36,460 nucleotides of DNA from Candidatus Cryptobacteroides intestinigallinarum (GCA_017694785.1 JADIMK010000012.1:1-36460); one strand, 5' to 3'; positions 1 to 8,271 are shown, counted from the stretch's first letter. Numbers and translations: made by a program. Notes: generated from the letters alone by a model not told the origin.

Positions 1-1038
1 TTTTCTGCCAGCATGGTTGCGACATTGACCCAGATAGGTTATGTAGTCGGACTTGTGTTTGTCATTCCGCTTGGCGATTTGGTTTCACGAAAGCAGCTGA
101 TATTGACCAATTATATCATTTCATCGTGCGCATTGCTTGCCATAGCACTTGCCCCTAACATCTATTGGGTGTGGGGCGCATCCTTGCTTGCCGGAGCATC
201 TTCGGTTATGCCGCAGTTCTTCATCCCGTTGGTGTCTTTCCATTCAGCACCAGCACACAAGGTACGCAACGTGGGGATTATACAGTCCTGTCTGCTCATA
301 GGCATTCTTGGCTCACGGGTGTTAAGTGGTTTCCTGGCTGATATGTGGGGATGGCGTTCCGTCTATTTTGTGGCTTGTGTGTTTATGCTCGGATGCTTTC
401 TTATGATTTACAAGATGCTTCCCGTTCTGCCTGCTCGTTCACGTGAAAATTATGCGGGTCTGATGAAATCCTTGTTGCGTCTGCTTGCCAAATACCCGTA
501 CTTGCGTATCGCTTCGTTGAGGGCGGCATTGGCTTATGGCTCGTTCTTTGCGTTGTGGAGTTGCCTTGCTTTCCGGATGAAGCAAGAGCCATTCTTTGCG
601 GATGACGATATTATCGGGGCACTCGGTTTGTGCGGATTGGCAGGTGCGTCTACGGTTGTATTCATTAGCGGCTATATCCAGAAGTACGGCGTAAGGTTCT
701 TCTCCATTGTCGGGGGATGTGTTATCTTGGCTGCATGGTTGTTGGCATTTTTTGGAAATGACAGCTACTTGTGGATGATAATCGCCATCCTTTTGATTGA
801 TGCAGGAATGCAATGCATCCATTTGTCAAATCAGACCAGCGTGGTCTCCCTTGACGCATCCGCCATCAACCGAGTCAATACCGTTTATATGACCATCTAC
901 TTCCTGGGCGGTTCTGCTGGTACGTTCGTTTCAGGTCTGTTTTGGCAACATTACGGATGGGCAGGCGTGGTTGGAGTAGGAGTTGCCTTTACCGTGGCTT
1001 CCCTGTTTGTCAATTGCATCAAGTTTAGGACGGCATAA
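1..1038 (+). CDS. MFS transporter, 5'-truncated by window edge
   Basis: Inner-membrane major facilitator superfamily permease; substrate unknown. The reading frame is open from base 1 (TTT TCT GCC AGC before the first ATG at 13), and the visible part starts inside transmembrane helix 2, so helix 1 and the true start lie outside the window. The MFS motif A loop is seen as GDLVSRK at residues 21-27 counted from the ATG at 13, followed by ten or so hydrophobic segments and a short basic tail (KFRTA). The second half after a cytoplasmic loop (about residues 140-165) repeats the first, as in the family. Codon use is odd for this window: many TTG leucines and CGT arginines, whereas the genes downstream prefer CTG/CTC and AGG. 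This suggests a recent foreign origin. Family assignment is solid; function beyond drug or metabolite transport is not inferable. Confidence 0.85.
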   Translation, partial: FSASMVATLTQIGYVVGLVFVIPLGDLVSRKQLILTNYIISSCALLAIALAPNIYWVWGASLLAGASSVMPQFFIPLVSFHSAPAHKVRNVGIIQSCLLIGILGSRVLSGFLADMWGWRSVYFVACVFMLGCFLMIYKMLPVLPARSRENYAGLMKSLLRLLAKYPYLRIASLRAALAYGSFFALWSCLAFRMKQEPFFADDDIIGALGLCGLAGASTVVFISGYIQKYGVRFFSIVGGCVILAAWLLAFFGNDSYLWMIIAILLIDAGMQCIHLSNQTSVVSLDASAINRVNTVYMTIYFLGGSAGTFVSGLFWQHYGWAGVVGVGVAFTVASLFVNCIKFRTA

Positions 1039-1196
1039 ATGTGTGATGTTAAAATCAGGCTGAAAGAAAATTTAGAATAACGGTTGCCAACTCATTACCC
1101 GAAAACGAGGTAATTCTTCTAACTCTCTTGATTTCAAAGAGGTGTATTCCTTATACAGATTTGAAATTTATGTGACCATCAGCAGGACTTTTTGAA

Positions 1197-1204
1197 TATC
1201 TTTG
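1197..1204 (+). promoter_or_regulatory. Bacteroidota-type -7 box for sotB
   Basis: TATCTTTG matches the Bacteroidota sigma-ABfr -7 consensus TAnnTTTG. It lies 17 bases before the ATG at 1222 and overlaps the upstream TTG that would otherwise open the frame at 1192, so it argues for translation starting at 1222 or later. No clean -33 TTTG is at the usual distance. Confidence 0.55.
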
Positions 1205-1221
1205 CGCCCGTTTTTGAAAAA

Positions 1222-1314
1222 ATGCATAAGGATATGGGACAGACTGATATGACGGGAAATGACATGAAGGGAAAAGACATGGAAGAAAAAGAGATGGCAG
1301 AAAAAGGACACATG
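1222..1314 (+). repeat. Five-residue Met-Asp repeat at sotB N-terminus
   Basis: Methionines fall at residues 1, 5, 10, 15, 20, 25 and 31, mostly preceded by Asp or Glu (HKDM, GQTDM, TGNDM, KGKDM, EEKEM, AEKGHM). At DNA level this is a degenerate 15-base direct repeat around GAcATG. It could be a repeat grown by slippage, a metal-binding tail, or untranslated leader if a later ATG is used. Confidence 0.6.
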
Positions 1315-2535
1315 ACAACTGAGGGAAATAATACATCAAACGGCAATCCTGCGGCCTTGAAAGAAACCGGAGACCATCGTCATGGCCTGAAGGCCTGGCT
1401 GCCGGTCATAGGACTGACATTTTCAACATTCATATTCAATACATCCGAATTCATACCGATCGGACTGCTTTCAGACATAGCAGCAGACTTCAGGATCACT
1501 GAGGCTCATGCCGGCATGATGATCACCGTCTACGCGTGGGTCGTGGCACTGGCCTCGCTTCCGCTGATGCTGATATTTGCAAAGACAGAAAACCGTAAGC
1601 TGATGCTCTCGATTACAGCTCTTTTCACGGCCAGCCACGTGCTTTCCGGCTTCGCCAAGGACTTCTACATGCTGATGATCTCCAGGATCGGAGTCGCGTG
1701 CGCCCATGCCATCTTCTGGTCCATAGTCACTCCCCTGGCCGTACGGCTTGCGCCTGAAGGAAAGCGTTCGACAGCGCTGGGGATAATTGTAAGCGGCTCA
1801 TCAATCGCCATGATAGTAGGACTGCCTCTGGGAAGGACAATAGGCATCTACATGGGATGGAGGGCCACATTCCTGATCATAGCAGCTTTGGCGGCAATCA
1901 TCCTTGCGATCCTCGCCGTTGTCCTGCCTAAAGTTCCTGGAGACGGGTCGATGTCACTGAGGAAACTCCCTGCTCTCATCAAGTCCCCTGCCCTGCTGAG
2001 CATATATCTTGTGACTGTCATCGCCATAACCGGACATTTTACAGGCTACAGCTACATAGAGCCGTTTCTTGCACAGGTAGCCGGCATGGGAAGCACGTGG
2101 ATCACAGCCGTACTGACAGTCTACGGGATAGTAGGCCTTGCAGGAAGCTGGATATTCTCAAGATGGTATGACCGCCACAGGAAAGCATTCCTTGCATTTG
2201 CTGTATGCGGCATCAGCCTGTTTCTGCTCCTGCTGCAGGCCGCAGCCCTCAATACCGCCACTATCGTCATCCTGTGCATATTCTGGGGCTTCGCCATCAA
2301 TTTCTACAACCTGTCGTTCCAGTCTGAGATCATCCAGAATGCCCCTCAGGGTACGGCTGTAGCCATGTCGATATATTCCGGAATCTACAATATCGGCATA
2401 GGAGCAGGTGCTCTCATAGGAGGATATGTATGTTCCGGAATATCGATTTCATACATAGGTTATGCAGGCGGAGTGATTGCTGTAGTTGCAGCTGTCATCT
2501 GCCTGAAGAAGCTTATTCCTGCTCTGGGAAAATGA
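1222..2535 (+). CDS. sotB: SotB-like sugar/arabinose efflux MFS permease
   Basis: Twelve-helix MFS exporter closely resembling the SotB/YdeA family, which exports sugars such as arabinose and IPTG-like compounds in enterobacteria. Recognisable family stretches are FIFNTSEFIPIGLLSDIA near residue 75, VISRIGVA-type and CAHAIFWSI around helix 4-5, GLPLGRTIGIYMGWR, SIYLVTVIAITGH, YSYIEPFL, and SGIYNIGIGAGALIGG near the end. The protein (437 residues from 1222) is longer than the roughly 396 of E. coli SotB because of an N-terminal tail of about 60 hydrophilic residues carrying a Met-Asp pentapeptide repeat. The start is uncertain: ATGs occur at 1222, 1234, 1249, 1264, 1279, 1294 and 1312, and the last would give a family-length protein. 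The preceding MFS gene is unrelated in composition. The sugE gene converges on it downstream. Confidence 0.9.
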   Translation: MHKDMGQTDMTGNDMKGKDMEEKEMAEKGHMTTEGNNTSNGNPAALKETGDHRHGLKAWLPVIGLTFSTFIFNTSEFIPIGLLSDIAADFRITEAHAGMMITVYAWVVALASLPLMLIFAKTENRKLMLSITALFTASHVLSGFAKDFYMLMISRIGVACAHAIFWSIVTPLAVRLAPEGKRSTALGIIVSGSSIAMIVGLPLGRTIGIYMGWRATFLIIAALAAIILAILAVVLPKVPGDGSMSLRKLPALIKSPALLSIYLVTVIAITGHFTGYSYIEPFLAQVAGMGSTWITAVLTVYGIVGLAGSWIFSRWYDRHRKAFLAFAVCGISLFLLLLQAAALNTATIVILCIFWGFAINFYNLSFQSEIIQNAPQGTAVAMSIYSGIYNIGIGAGALIGGYVCSGISISYIGYAGGVIAVVAAVICLKKLIPALGK

Positions 2536-2544
2536 AAGCCGGCT

Positions 2545-2562
2545 CCGGGAAATGCATCCCGG
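2545..2562. terminator. Possible hairpin between convergent sotB and sugE
   Basis: CCGGGA (2545-2550) and TCCCGG (2557-2562) form a perfect 6-bp GC-rich stem with a 6-base loop just after the sotB stop. There is no T-run on either strand, so intrinsic termination is only a guess. Confidence 0.3.
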
Positions 2563-2635
2563 CCATCACAAGATGCAGATCGGCGGCATAAGCCATGATC
2601 TTCTCCCTGGCAACTGTTGCCTGTGCTGAATACCT

Positions 2636-2959
2636 TCAGCTGACCATCTTGAGTCCGATGATCGACATCACGAGGGTAGAAATAAAGAATATCCGCCAGA
2701 ATGTGACCGGCTCCCCGAGGAAGAATATCCCGAGCAGGACCGTTCCCACGGCACCGATTCCGGTCCACACCGGATAGGCCGTCCCTATCGGTATTGTCTG
2801 AACTGCCTTGGCAAGCAGCACCATGCTCAATGCCAGGAACACAATGAAACCAGTACCCCACAGATAGCCGGCTATACCCTCAGCCCCTTTGATCTTGCCA
2901 AGACAGAATGCAAATCCAGCCTCGCAGCATCCGGCTATGATAAGTATGACCCAATTCAT
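2636..2959 (-). CDS. sugE: SMR-family exporter, Gdx/SugE type
   Basis: Four-helix small multidrug resistance protein of 107 residues, the usual length. It is of the Gdx (SugE) branch, which in characterised members exchanges guanidinium for protons across the inner membrane as an antiparallel dimer. The essential membrane glutamate is present (Glu13 in AGCCEAGFAF), and the branch-typical helix 3 stretch GTAYPVWTGIGAVGT is intact, ending with IIGLKMVS. EmrE-type polydrug features are not apparent. It is transcribed alone, convergent with sotB and divergent from the GNAT gene. A promoter box lies about 100 bases upstream. I see none of the known guanidine riboswitch motifs in that leader, so regulation by guanidine is not supported. 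Confidence 0.93.
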   Translation of the reverse strand: MNWVILIIAGCCEAGFAFCLGKIKGAEGIAGYLWGTGFIVFLALSMVLLAKAVQTIPIGTAYPVWTGIGAVGTVLLGIFFLGEPVTFWRIFFISTLVMSIIGLKMVS

Positions 2960-3058
2960 GCTTTATATCCCTGAATTTCTATAATCTATAAACCTCGGCT
3001 CCATCCGCGTGGTTGATTCTGCTTTGCCTGACATAGCTATAAATCGACCCGCAACGGC

Positions 3059-3066
3059 CAAATATA
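3059..3066 (-). promoter_or_regulatory. -7 box for sugE
   Basis: On the minus strand this reads TATATTTG, a full TAnnTTTG match. It would give a sugE leader of about 95 bases. It sits 44 bases from the opposite-facing box at 3111, so the two promoters are back to back. Confidence 0.5.
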
Positions 3067-3110
3067 CGAAAAGAACGGCAAGTAAATGCCGGGAATATCA
3101 GGATTTTTAT

Positions 3111-3118
3111 TAAATTTG
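3111..3118 (+). promoter_or_regulatory. -7 box for GNAT-xpt unit
   Basis: TAAATTTG followed by TCAC. The expected transcript would start near 3125, which places the ATG at 3086 outside the message and the ATG at 3152 about 27 bases into it; this decides the start of the next gene. Confidence 0.6.
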
Positions 3119-3151
3119 TCACCCGCTCACGAAAGGTGGAGGCTAAATACT

Positions 3152-3580
3152 ATGGCAGACAACTACGTTGAAAAGAAATATGACGAATATTTAGCGAGGA
3201 AAGCTTCAGCGGAAAAAGCCAGGAAACTCGCATGGAAAAAGCGGATGGACGTTTACAGGAAAAAGATGGAAGGAGAAATCAACATCATACACAAGCCTCA
3301 GGAGGAGGAATTCTCTACGACTGTCAACGGACATGAGGCTCATGTATCATACAGGATCGAAGACGGTGCCCTTGACATAAGGCATACGATAGTACCGGAC
3401 GAAATAGCCGGCAGGGGCATCGCTGCAGCGCTTGTAAAGGCTGCCTACGACTATGCTATCGCCCAGGGGCTCAGATGCGTCGCCACTTGCAGATATGCCG
3501 CGATATGGCTTGACAGACACCCTGACTACCACGGGACAAAAAGCAGCGACTGGTGTGCAGACGGATCCTGCGCACTATGA
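3152..3580 (+). CDS. Small GNAT-like N-acetyltransferase
   Basis: A 142-residue protein. Residues 1-45 are a highly charged helical stretch (EKKYDEY, EKARKLAWKKRMDVYRKKME) that is probably coiled or nucleic-acid facing. Residues about 55-125 resemble the short YjdJ-type GNAT domain (Acetyltransf_CG family): LDIRHTIVPDEIAGRGIAAALV carries the acetyl-CoA binding R-G-x-G-x-A signature, followed by the AATCRYAAIWL-type strand with a cysteine and by RHPDYH. The acyl acceptor is unknown. The tail is cysteine-containing (DWCADGSCAL), giving three cysteines in the last 30 residues. The start at 3152 is preferred over 3086 because the promoter box at 3111 lies between them. xpt follows 38 bases later and is probably cotranscribed. 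Confidence 0.85.
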   Translation: MADNYVEKKYDEYLARKASAEKARKLAWKKRMDVYRKKMEGEINIIHKPQEEEFSTTVNGHEAHVSYRIEDGALDIRHTIVPDEIAGRGIAAALVKAAYDYAIAQGLRCVATCRYAAIWLDRHPDYHGTKSSDWCADGSCAL

Positions 3581-3618
3581 CACTAAACATACTTGACCAC
3601 AAATAAAATCTAACTACA

Positions 3619-4185
3619 ATGGAATCGCTCAGACAGCGTATTTTGAAAGACGGCAAATGCCTGGACTCAGGCACACTCAAGGTCGACAGTTTCATCAACC
3701 AGCAGATAGATCCCCAGCTCATGATGGAAATGGGCGAGGAATTCGCCAGGAGATTTGCCTCTTCAGGAGTCAACAAGATCCTTACGGTAGAGTCAAGCGG
3801 AATTGCTCCGGCGACAATGACAGGATGGGTGATGAAGGTCCCCGTAGTCTTTGCAAAGAAGAACAAGCCGAGCACAATGGAACATGAGCTTGTCACTAAG
3901 GTATTCTCATTCACCAAGAACCGCGAATATGAGGTGTGCGTCAGCAGTGAATTTCTCCATGAAGGAGACAAAGTACTCTTCATCGACGACTTTCTCGCAA
4001 ACGGCAATGCTGCCAAAGGAATAATCAACCTGATCCATCAGGCCGGTGCGGAAATTGTCGGCATGGGATTCCTGATAGAAAAAGAGTTCCAGCTCGGACG
4101 CGGACCGCTCGAAAAGATGGGAATCCACGTCGAGTCCCTGGCAGTGATCGAAAGTCTCGAAAACGGAAAGATCAAGATACGTTAG
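3619..4185 (+). CDS. xpt: Xanthine phosphoribosyltransferase
   Basis: Cytoplasmic purine salvage enzyme converting xanthine and PRPP to XMP and pyrophosphate. At 188 residues it has the length of the Gram-positive-type Xpt family. The PRPP-binding signature [16 protein letters not shown] is at residues 119-134; the purine loop region [13 protein letters not shown] is at 58-70, and [10 protein letters not shown] (78-87) matches the family's flexible-loop segment. The C-terminus ([17 protein letters not shown]) is also typical. There is no promoter box in the 38-base gap after the GNAT gene, so it is probably the second gene of that unit. I do not see a purine riboswitch. Confidence 0.95.
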   Translation: MESLRQRILKDGKCLDSGTLKVDSFINQQIDPQLMMEMGEEFARRFASSGVNKILTVESSGIAPATMTGWVMKVPVVFAKKNKPSTMEHELVTKVFSFTKNREYEVCVSSEFLHEGDKVLFIDDFLANGNAAKGIINLIHQAGAEIVGMGFLIEKEFQLGRGPLEKMGIHVESLAVIESLENGKIKIR

Positions 4186-4273
4186 ATACCATCAATTCTC
4201 ATGCAGTTTTCCCGATGCTGCTGTCATGCGCAAAATCACTGTTTGCCGTGAGTGTGATTAAATTCATATAAGG

Positions 4274-4281
4274 TAACTTTG
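4274..4281 (+). promoter_or_regulatory. -7 box for YD-type lipoprotein gene
   Basis: TAACTTTG, a full TAnnTTTG match 10 bases before the ATG at 4292 and 16 before the in-frame ATG at 4298. The shortness of the leader slightly favours 4298. Confidence 0.5.
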
Positions 4282-4291
4282 AGAAAACTAT

Positions 4292-5161
4292 ATGACCATG
4301 AGAAATTATGTAATTCCATTTATCGCTGCAATCGCGATAGCTGCCGGCTGTGCCGGTTCCGGAGACAATTCATCGAAAGCTGTAGGCTCCAGCAGTATCA
4401 ATTTCAAGCTTGATCAAGCCAAATTCGGTCTTCTGGGGAAAGTCAAGACAGTCACATACGACAATTACAGTCTCCAGTTCAGTCCTCACGGGTATTTAAA
4501 TGACAATGACGAGACTGTCACAAGATTCAATGGAAGAGTAAGGACTGATGCCGGACTTTCAGGTATGTCCACCTACACTTTCGATGATCTCGGAAGGGTA
4601 ATCAGCATGGAAGGGATGGATTATAAAGCAGACTACAGCTATGAGGGAGACAATTACTATCCTTCATCCATGACCGAAACCTCATACGATGAAATGGGGA
4701 CAGAATCGACTGTAACTTACAATTACAGCTACAGCAGACCTGATTTTGACTCTGAAGGCAACTGGACAGCCAGGAAAGAGAACGGCAAGAAAATCACCAG
4801 AACGATAGAGTATTATCCAGACCCTTACAAATTGGACAAAGAGGGCAGGTACACCTCACCGGAAGCTGTATTGAAAGCCAATTGGAAAGCAAGAATCAAG
4901 CAGGATGCTGAACTTTTTCTCAGTACTTATGAATATAAAATCCGCAAGCATTACGAAATGACTGTAGAATCACAGGAAAATAATTTCGAACTTGCAGAGG
5001 AAAACGGATTCAAAGTCCTGAAATATCAGATAATGTCAATTGAAATGCGTGGAGATAACGAGGCTAAGGCAACTATTTTTGTCGATTATTCCGGCTACGA
5101 ATCCAGCGATATAGTTCAGTCACTATATAAGGCAGATGACGGCTACTGGTACAGCAATTAA
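4292..5161 (+). CDS. Predicted lipoprotein with YD-repeat-like segments
   Basis: Begins with a signal peptide and lipobox (AIAAGC, cysteine at residue 20 from 4292), followed by a Ser/Gly/Asn-rich spacer, so it is an exported lipoprotein. Residues about 45-180 contain Rhs/YD-like strands: YTFDDLGRVISMEG, YKADYSYEGDNYYPSSMTET, VTYNYSYSRPDFDSEGNWTARKE; such modules form curled beta structures. Residues about 190-289 form a separate charged C-terminal domain (WKARIKQDAELFLSTYEYKI ending in DGYWYSN) that resembles small stress or NTF2-like lipoprotein tails, a loose comparison only. It is transcribed from its own promoter and convergent with the GH5 gene. Function is unknown. An alternative start is the ATG at 4298. 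Confidence 0.8.
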   Translation: MTMRNYVIPFIAAIAIAAGCAGSGDNSSKAVGSSSINFKLDQAKFGLLGKVKTVTYDNYSLQFSPHGYLNDNDETVTRFNGRVRTDAGLSGMSTYTFDDLGRVISMEGMDYKADYSYEGDNYYPSSMTETSYDEMGTESTVTYNYSYSRPDFDSEGNWTARKENGKKITRTIEYYPDPYKLDKEGRYTSPEAVLKANWKARIKQDAELFLSTYEYKIRKHYEMTVESQENNFELAEENGFKVLKYQIMSIEMRGDNEAKATIFVDYSGYESSDIVQSLYKADDGYWYSN

Positions 5162-5212
5162 GACGCTTATCAACTTCTGGTAAGTACACACAGTTTTGTC
5201 AGTCCACATCTT

Positions 5213-6550
5213 TCAGTCCCGGTATCCGAGTTCGGAAAGCCGGGACTCTGCGTTTCTTATGACATTAATGGTAGAGGTATCTGAAGAGTACACTGAATAG
5301 AAACCCTGAGGCTCCTGGGCAGGATCTCCGCAGAATTCATCACCCGGATGCCACCAGAGCTTTTCTGCCGACTGGGAAGCACTTCCTCCCCAGGCCCAGA
5401 AGTTCACTCCACCTATCACTCCTTTCTCTGCTGCGGACTCAAGGAGACGTCCGAACATGTGGCTGTAATATATGTCCCTTGCAGTCACAGGCACATCCTT
5501 GGAATATCCGAGACCGTTGCGAGGATATCCGAACTCTTCAATCACGATAGGCTTGCCGAGCTTCTGCGCTGTCGCAAGATGCATGTCTATGTACTTGTCT
5601 GAAAGTTCTATAGCTACCGATGTGCTGTCAGTGAGATTGTCCTTGTCCACCCATCTCCAGTTGTAAGGCCACACATGTATGTTCAGATAGTCGATGTCCG
5701 GACAGGAGTGTACCTGCTCAAACAGATCCATGTCGACTTCACAACCATAGTATCCTTCGCTCCCTGTCGAGACCATGTGGTTCGGGTCGATTGACTTTAT
5801 CAGGGCTGCAGTGCTCCAGATCCAGTCACGGAAAGCTGTCTTGGAAGAATCTGAAGGGTCAAGGCTCCTCGGCTCGTTGCATATCTGCCAGGAGAATATG
5901 GCCGGATCGTTCTTGTAGCTGACTCCAGTCACAGTGTTTGTCCTTGACACTATGGCGCGCACATGGTCGGCAAACATAGCCTTGGCCTTGTCATTGGTGA
6001 CGAATTGGGCAGCAAAATCACGGAAAGCATCCCAGCCGTCATCGACTGGAAGAGGACATTTCCCTGCGCCTGCCCATTCAAGATAGGTACCGTAGCCGCC
6101 TGACCATTCCCATGTATTGTTGAGATACAGCACGGCTGTCATTCCCCTTCTTCCGAGCTCTGACATGAAATAGTCCAGTCCTTCCAGAAGGACGGTGTCA
6201 TACTGTCCCGGGGCCTTTTGGAGGACCGGAGCCACCTTATAAGGAGTACCCTCTTCCCCCTCAGCACCGACAAGGACCCTGAGATTAGTGATTCCCATAG
6301 ACTTGAGGGAATCAAGCTCATGCGCGAGCCTCTGTCTGTCACCTCCCGGGCCGGAGGAAGCCATCAGAGCGCCGTACCACATGTTGGCACCGATGAAATA
6401 TATTTCTTTCCCGTCCTTGACGAACCGGCCGTCGCGGACATCATAGAATGATTGATCTGAAACGTCACATGAACACATGAGAGACAACATTGCTGCCAAC
6501 ATTGATATAAGTCTGATTGAAATGAACCTTATGGATACAAGTCTTGACAT
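5213..6550 (-). CDS. GH5-family beta-mannanase/cellulase-like lipoprotein
   Basis: Exported glycoside hydrolase, 445 residues from the chosen start. A signal peptide ends in a probable lipobox MCSC (cysteine at residue 28). The mature part opens with FVKDGKEIYFIGANMWYGA, the usual first strand of GH5_7-type mannanases. The family's acid/base is visible in QICNEPR (Glu226, preceded by Asn225), the nucleophile in IEEFGYPR (Glu339), with supporting NIHVWPYNWRW and NFWAWGG around the active site. It probably cleaves beta-1,4-mannan or a related glycan, but GH5 specificity cannot be fixed by eye. The longer frame starting at 6667 is rejected because a -7 promoter box at 6592-6599 lies inside it and a good signal peptide begins at 6550. 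There is no SusC/SusD pair nearby, so it is not part of a visible polysaccharide locus. Confidence 0.9.
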   Translation of the reverse strand: MSRLVSIRFISIRLISMLAAMLSLMCSCDVSDQSFYDVRDGRFVKDGKEIYFIGANMWYGALMASSGPGGDRQRLAHELDSLKSMGITNLRVLVGAEGEEGTPYKVAPVLQKAPGQYDTVLLEGLDYFMSELGRRGMTAVLYLNNTWEWSGGYGTYLEWAGAGKCPLPVDDGWDAFRDFAAQFVTNDKAKAMFADHVRAIVSRTNTVTGVSYKNDPAIFSWQICNEPRSLDPSDSSKTAFRDWIWSTAALIKSIDPNHMVSTGSEGYYGCEVDMDLFEQVHSCPDIDYLNIHVWPYNWRWVDKDNLTDSTSVAIELSDKYIDMHLATAQKLGKPIVIEEFGYPRNGLGYSKDVPVTARDIYYSHMFGRLLESAAEKGVIGGVNFWAWGGSASQSAEKLWWHPGDEFCGDPAQEPQGFYSVYSSDTSTINVIRNAESRLSELGYRD

Positions 6551-6591
6551 ATTACAAAATTTTATATCAGCCGGATTGCTGAAATATCCGG

Positions 6592-6599
6592 CAAATATA
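6592..6599 (-). promoter_or_regulatory. -7 box for GH5 gene
   Basis: Minus strand TATATTTG, 41 bases before the chosen GH5 start. It fixes the start at 6550 and not 6667. The gene for the polyferredoxin is divergent, starting at 6699. Confidence 0.55.
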
Positions 6600-6698
6600 T
6601 GATTTTTCTGTAATCCAGGTAAATCATTTTCATCAACCGTCACTATCTTTGTCAGCTGTATCCGCATTTATTGCCAACTGTATTAAAACGACCTTGAT

Positions 6699-8231
6699 AT
6701 GCTGAAGAAAATCAGACTGACGCTGGCCGTCATCTTCTTTGCAGCCATCACCCTGCTGTTCCTGGATTTCACCGGTACAGTACATGCATGGCTCGGATGG
6801 ATGGCCAAGATCCAGTTCCTGCCTGCCGTCCTCGCCCTCAATGCAGGAACAATCATCTTCCTCATCCTGCTGACCCTTGTCTTCGGAAGGATATACTGCT
6901 CAGTAATATGTCCGCTGGGCGTATTCCAGGACATCGTTTCATGGGCAAGAGGCCGGATCAGAAAGAAAGACCGCATGAGATTCACATGGTCACCTGCTAA
7001 GAACTGGCTCAGATATGGCGTTCTGGGGCTTTTCCTGATTGCCCTGGTGGCCGGTATAGGCTCATTCGTTGCTCTTCTGGCGCCATACAGTTCATACGGC
7101 AGGATAGCATCCAACCTCTTCGCCCCGATATGGCAATGGGGCAATAACCTCCTGGCATACTTTGCAGAAAGGGCTGACAGCTATGCATTCTACAGGACAG
7201 ACGTATGGCTCAGGAGCCTGCCGACATTCATAGTTGCGGCCGTGACTTTCATCGTCTTGGTCATCCTTGCCTGGAGAAACGGAAGGACATACTGCAACAC
7301 CATATGCCCTGTAGGGACAATACTCGGATTCTTCTCCAGATCCTCGCTTTTCAGGATCAGGATTGATGCAGACAAATGCAAGTCATGCAGTCTCTGCACA
7401 CGTTCCTGCAAGGCTTCGTGCATAGACTATCTCAACCATAGCGTCGACACCAGCCGTTGCGTGGACTGCTTCGACTGCCTGAGTTCATGCAGACACGGTG
7501 CCATCAGCTACACATTCAGATACAGCCGTCCTGCCCATCAGGACGCAGGCAAGAAATCAGATGCCAAAGCAGATACTTCAACGACAGCACAGGCTCCGGC
7601 AGATGCCTCAAGGAGGAATTTCCTTGCTATCAGCGCTCTCGTGGCTTCCGCTGCCACTATCCAGGCACAGGAGAAGAAAGTGGACGGCGGTCTTGCCGTG
7701 ATCCAGGACAAGAAGATACCTCACAGGAACACAAAGATAGTTCCTGCCGGTGCCATGAGCATAAGACACTTCTACCAGCACTGTACCGCCTGCCAGCTTT
7801 GCGTGTCCGTCTGCCCTAACCAGGTGCTCAGACCATCGACCGGACTGACAGAACTCATGCAGCCGGAGATGTCATACGAAAGAGGATACTGCAGGCCTGA
7901 ATGCAACAAGTGCTCTGAAGTGTGCCCGGCCGGCGCCATCCGTCCGATAAGCATCGAAGAGAAATCTTCCACAAGCATCGGGCATGCAGTATGGATCAAA
8001 GAAAACTGCATACCTCTTACAGAAGGACATTCATGCGGCAATTGTGCAAGACATTGCCCTTCAGGAGCCATACAGATGGTCGCTTCTGACCCGGACAATC
8101 CTGATTCAATCCAGATACCTGTTGTCAACGAAGCACGCTGCATAGGCTGCGGAGCATGCGAGAATCTCTGCCCGGCAAGGCCATTCAGCGCAATATATGT
8201 GGAAGGACACGAAGTTCACAGCGAGTTCTGA
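6699..8231 (+). CDS. NapH/NapG-like membrane polyferredoxin fusion
   Basis: Membrane iron-sulfur protein of 510 residues. The N-terminal half resembles NapH/NosR/CcoG: hydrophobic segments near 7-24, 43-63, 103-128 and 174-192, two CxxxCP motifs (Cys67/71 and Cys199/203), then two [4Fe-4S] motifs (Cys227, 230, 233, 237 and Cys254, 257, 260, 264). A low-complexity linker (280-303) leads to SRRNFLAIS at 304-312 plus a short hydrophobic stretch, a twin-arginine-like signal in the middle of the protein. The C-terminal half resembles NapG/MauM, with four more Cys sets (362-372, 398-409, 437-453, 481-491). The likely role is moving electrons from menaquinol or a cytoplasmic donor to a partner. It is followed 40 bases later by the aldo/keto reductase gene, almost certainly in one transcript. 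The physiological donor is unknown. Confidence 0.88.
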   Translation: MLKKIRLTLAVIFFAAITLLFLDFTGTVHAWLGWMAKIQFLPAVLALNAGTIIFLILLTLVFGRIYCSVICPLGVFQDIVSWARGRIRKKDRMRFTWSPAKNWLRYGVLGLFLIALVAGIGSFVALLAPYSSYGRIASNLFAPIWQWGNNLLAYFAERADSYAFYRTDVWLRSLPTFIVAAVTFIVLVILAWRNGRTYCNTICPVGTILGFFSRSSLFRIRIDADKCKSCSLCTRSCKASCIDYLNHSVDTSRCVDCFDCLSSCRHGAISYTFRYSRPAHQDAGKKSDAKADTSTTAQAPADASRRNFLAISALVASAATIQAQEKKVDGGLAVIQDKKIPHRNTKIVPAGAMSIRHFYQHCTACQLCVSVCPNQVLRPSTGLTELMQPEMSYERGYCRPECNKCSEVCPAGAIRPISIEEKSSTSIGHAVWIKENCIPLTEGHSCGNCARHCPSGAIQMVASDPDNPDSIQIPVVNEARCIGCGACENLCPARPFSAIYVEGHEVHSEF

Positions 8232-8271
8232 CATCAGAAAAGCCATCACTTCAAACATCAGCAGAAAAGAC

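Noticed and set aside
1094..1114. ATTACC/GGTAAT hairpin after the MFS gene
   Set aside because: Only a 6-bp AT-containing stem with a 9-base loop and no T-run; not convincing as a terminator.
5213..6667. GH5 gene as part of a polysaccharide utilisation locus
   Set aside because: No SusC/SusD pair, sensor regulator or second glycosidase lies in the window.
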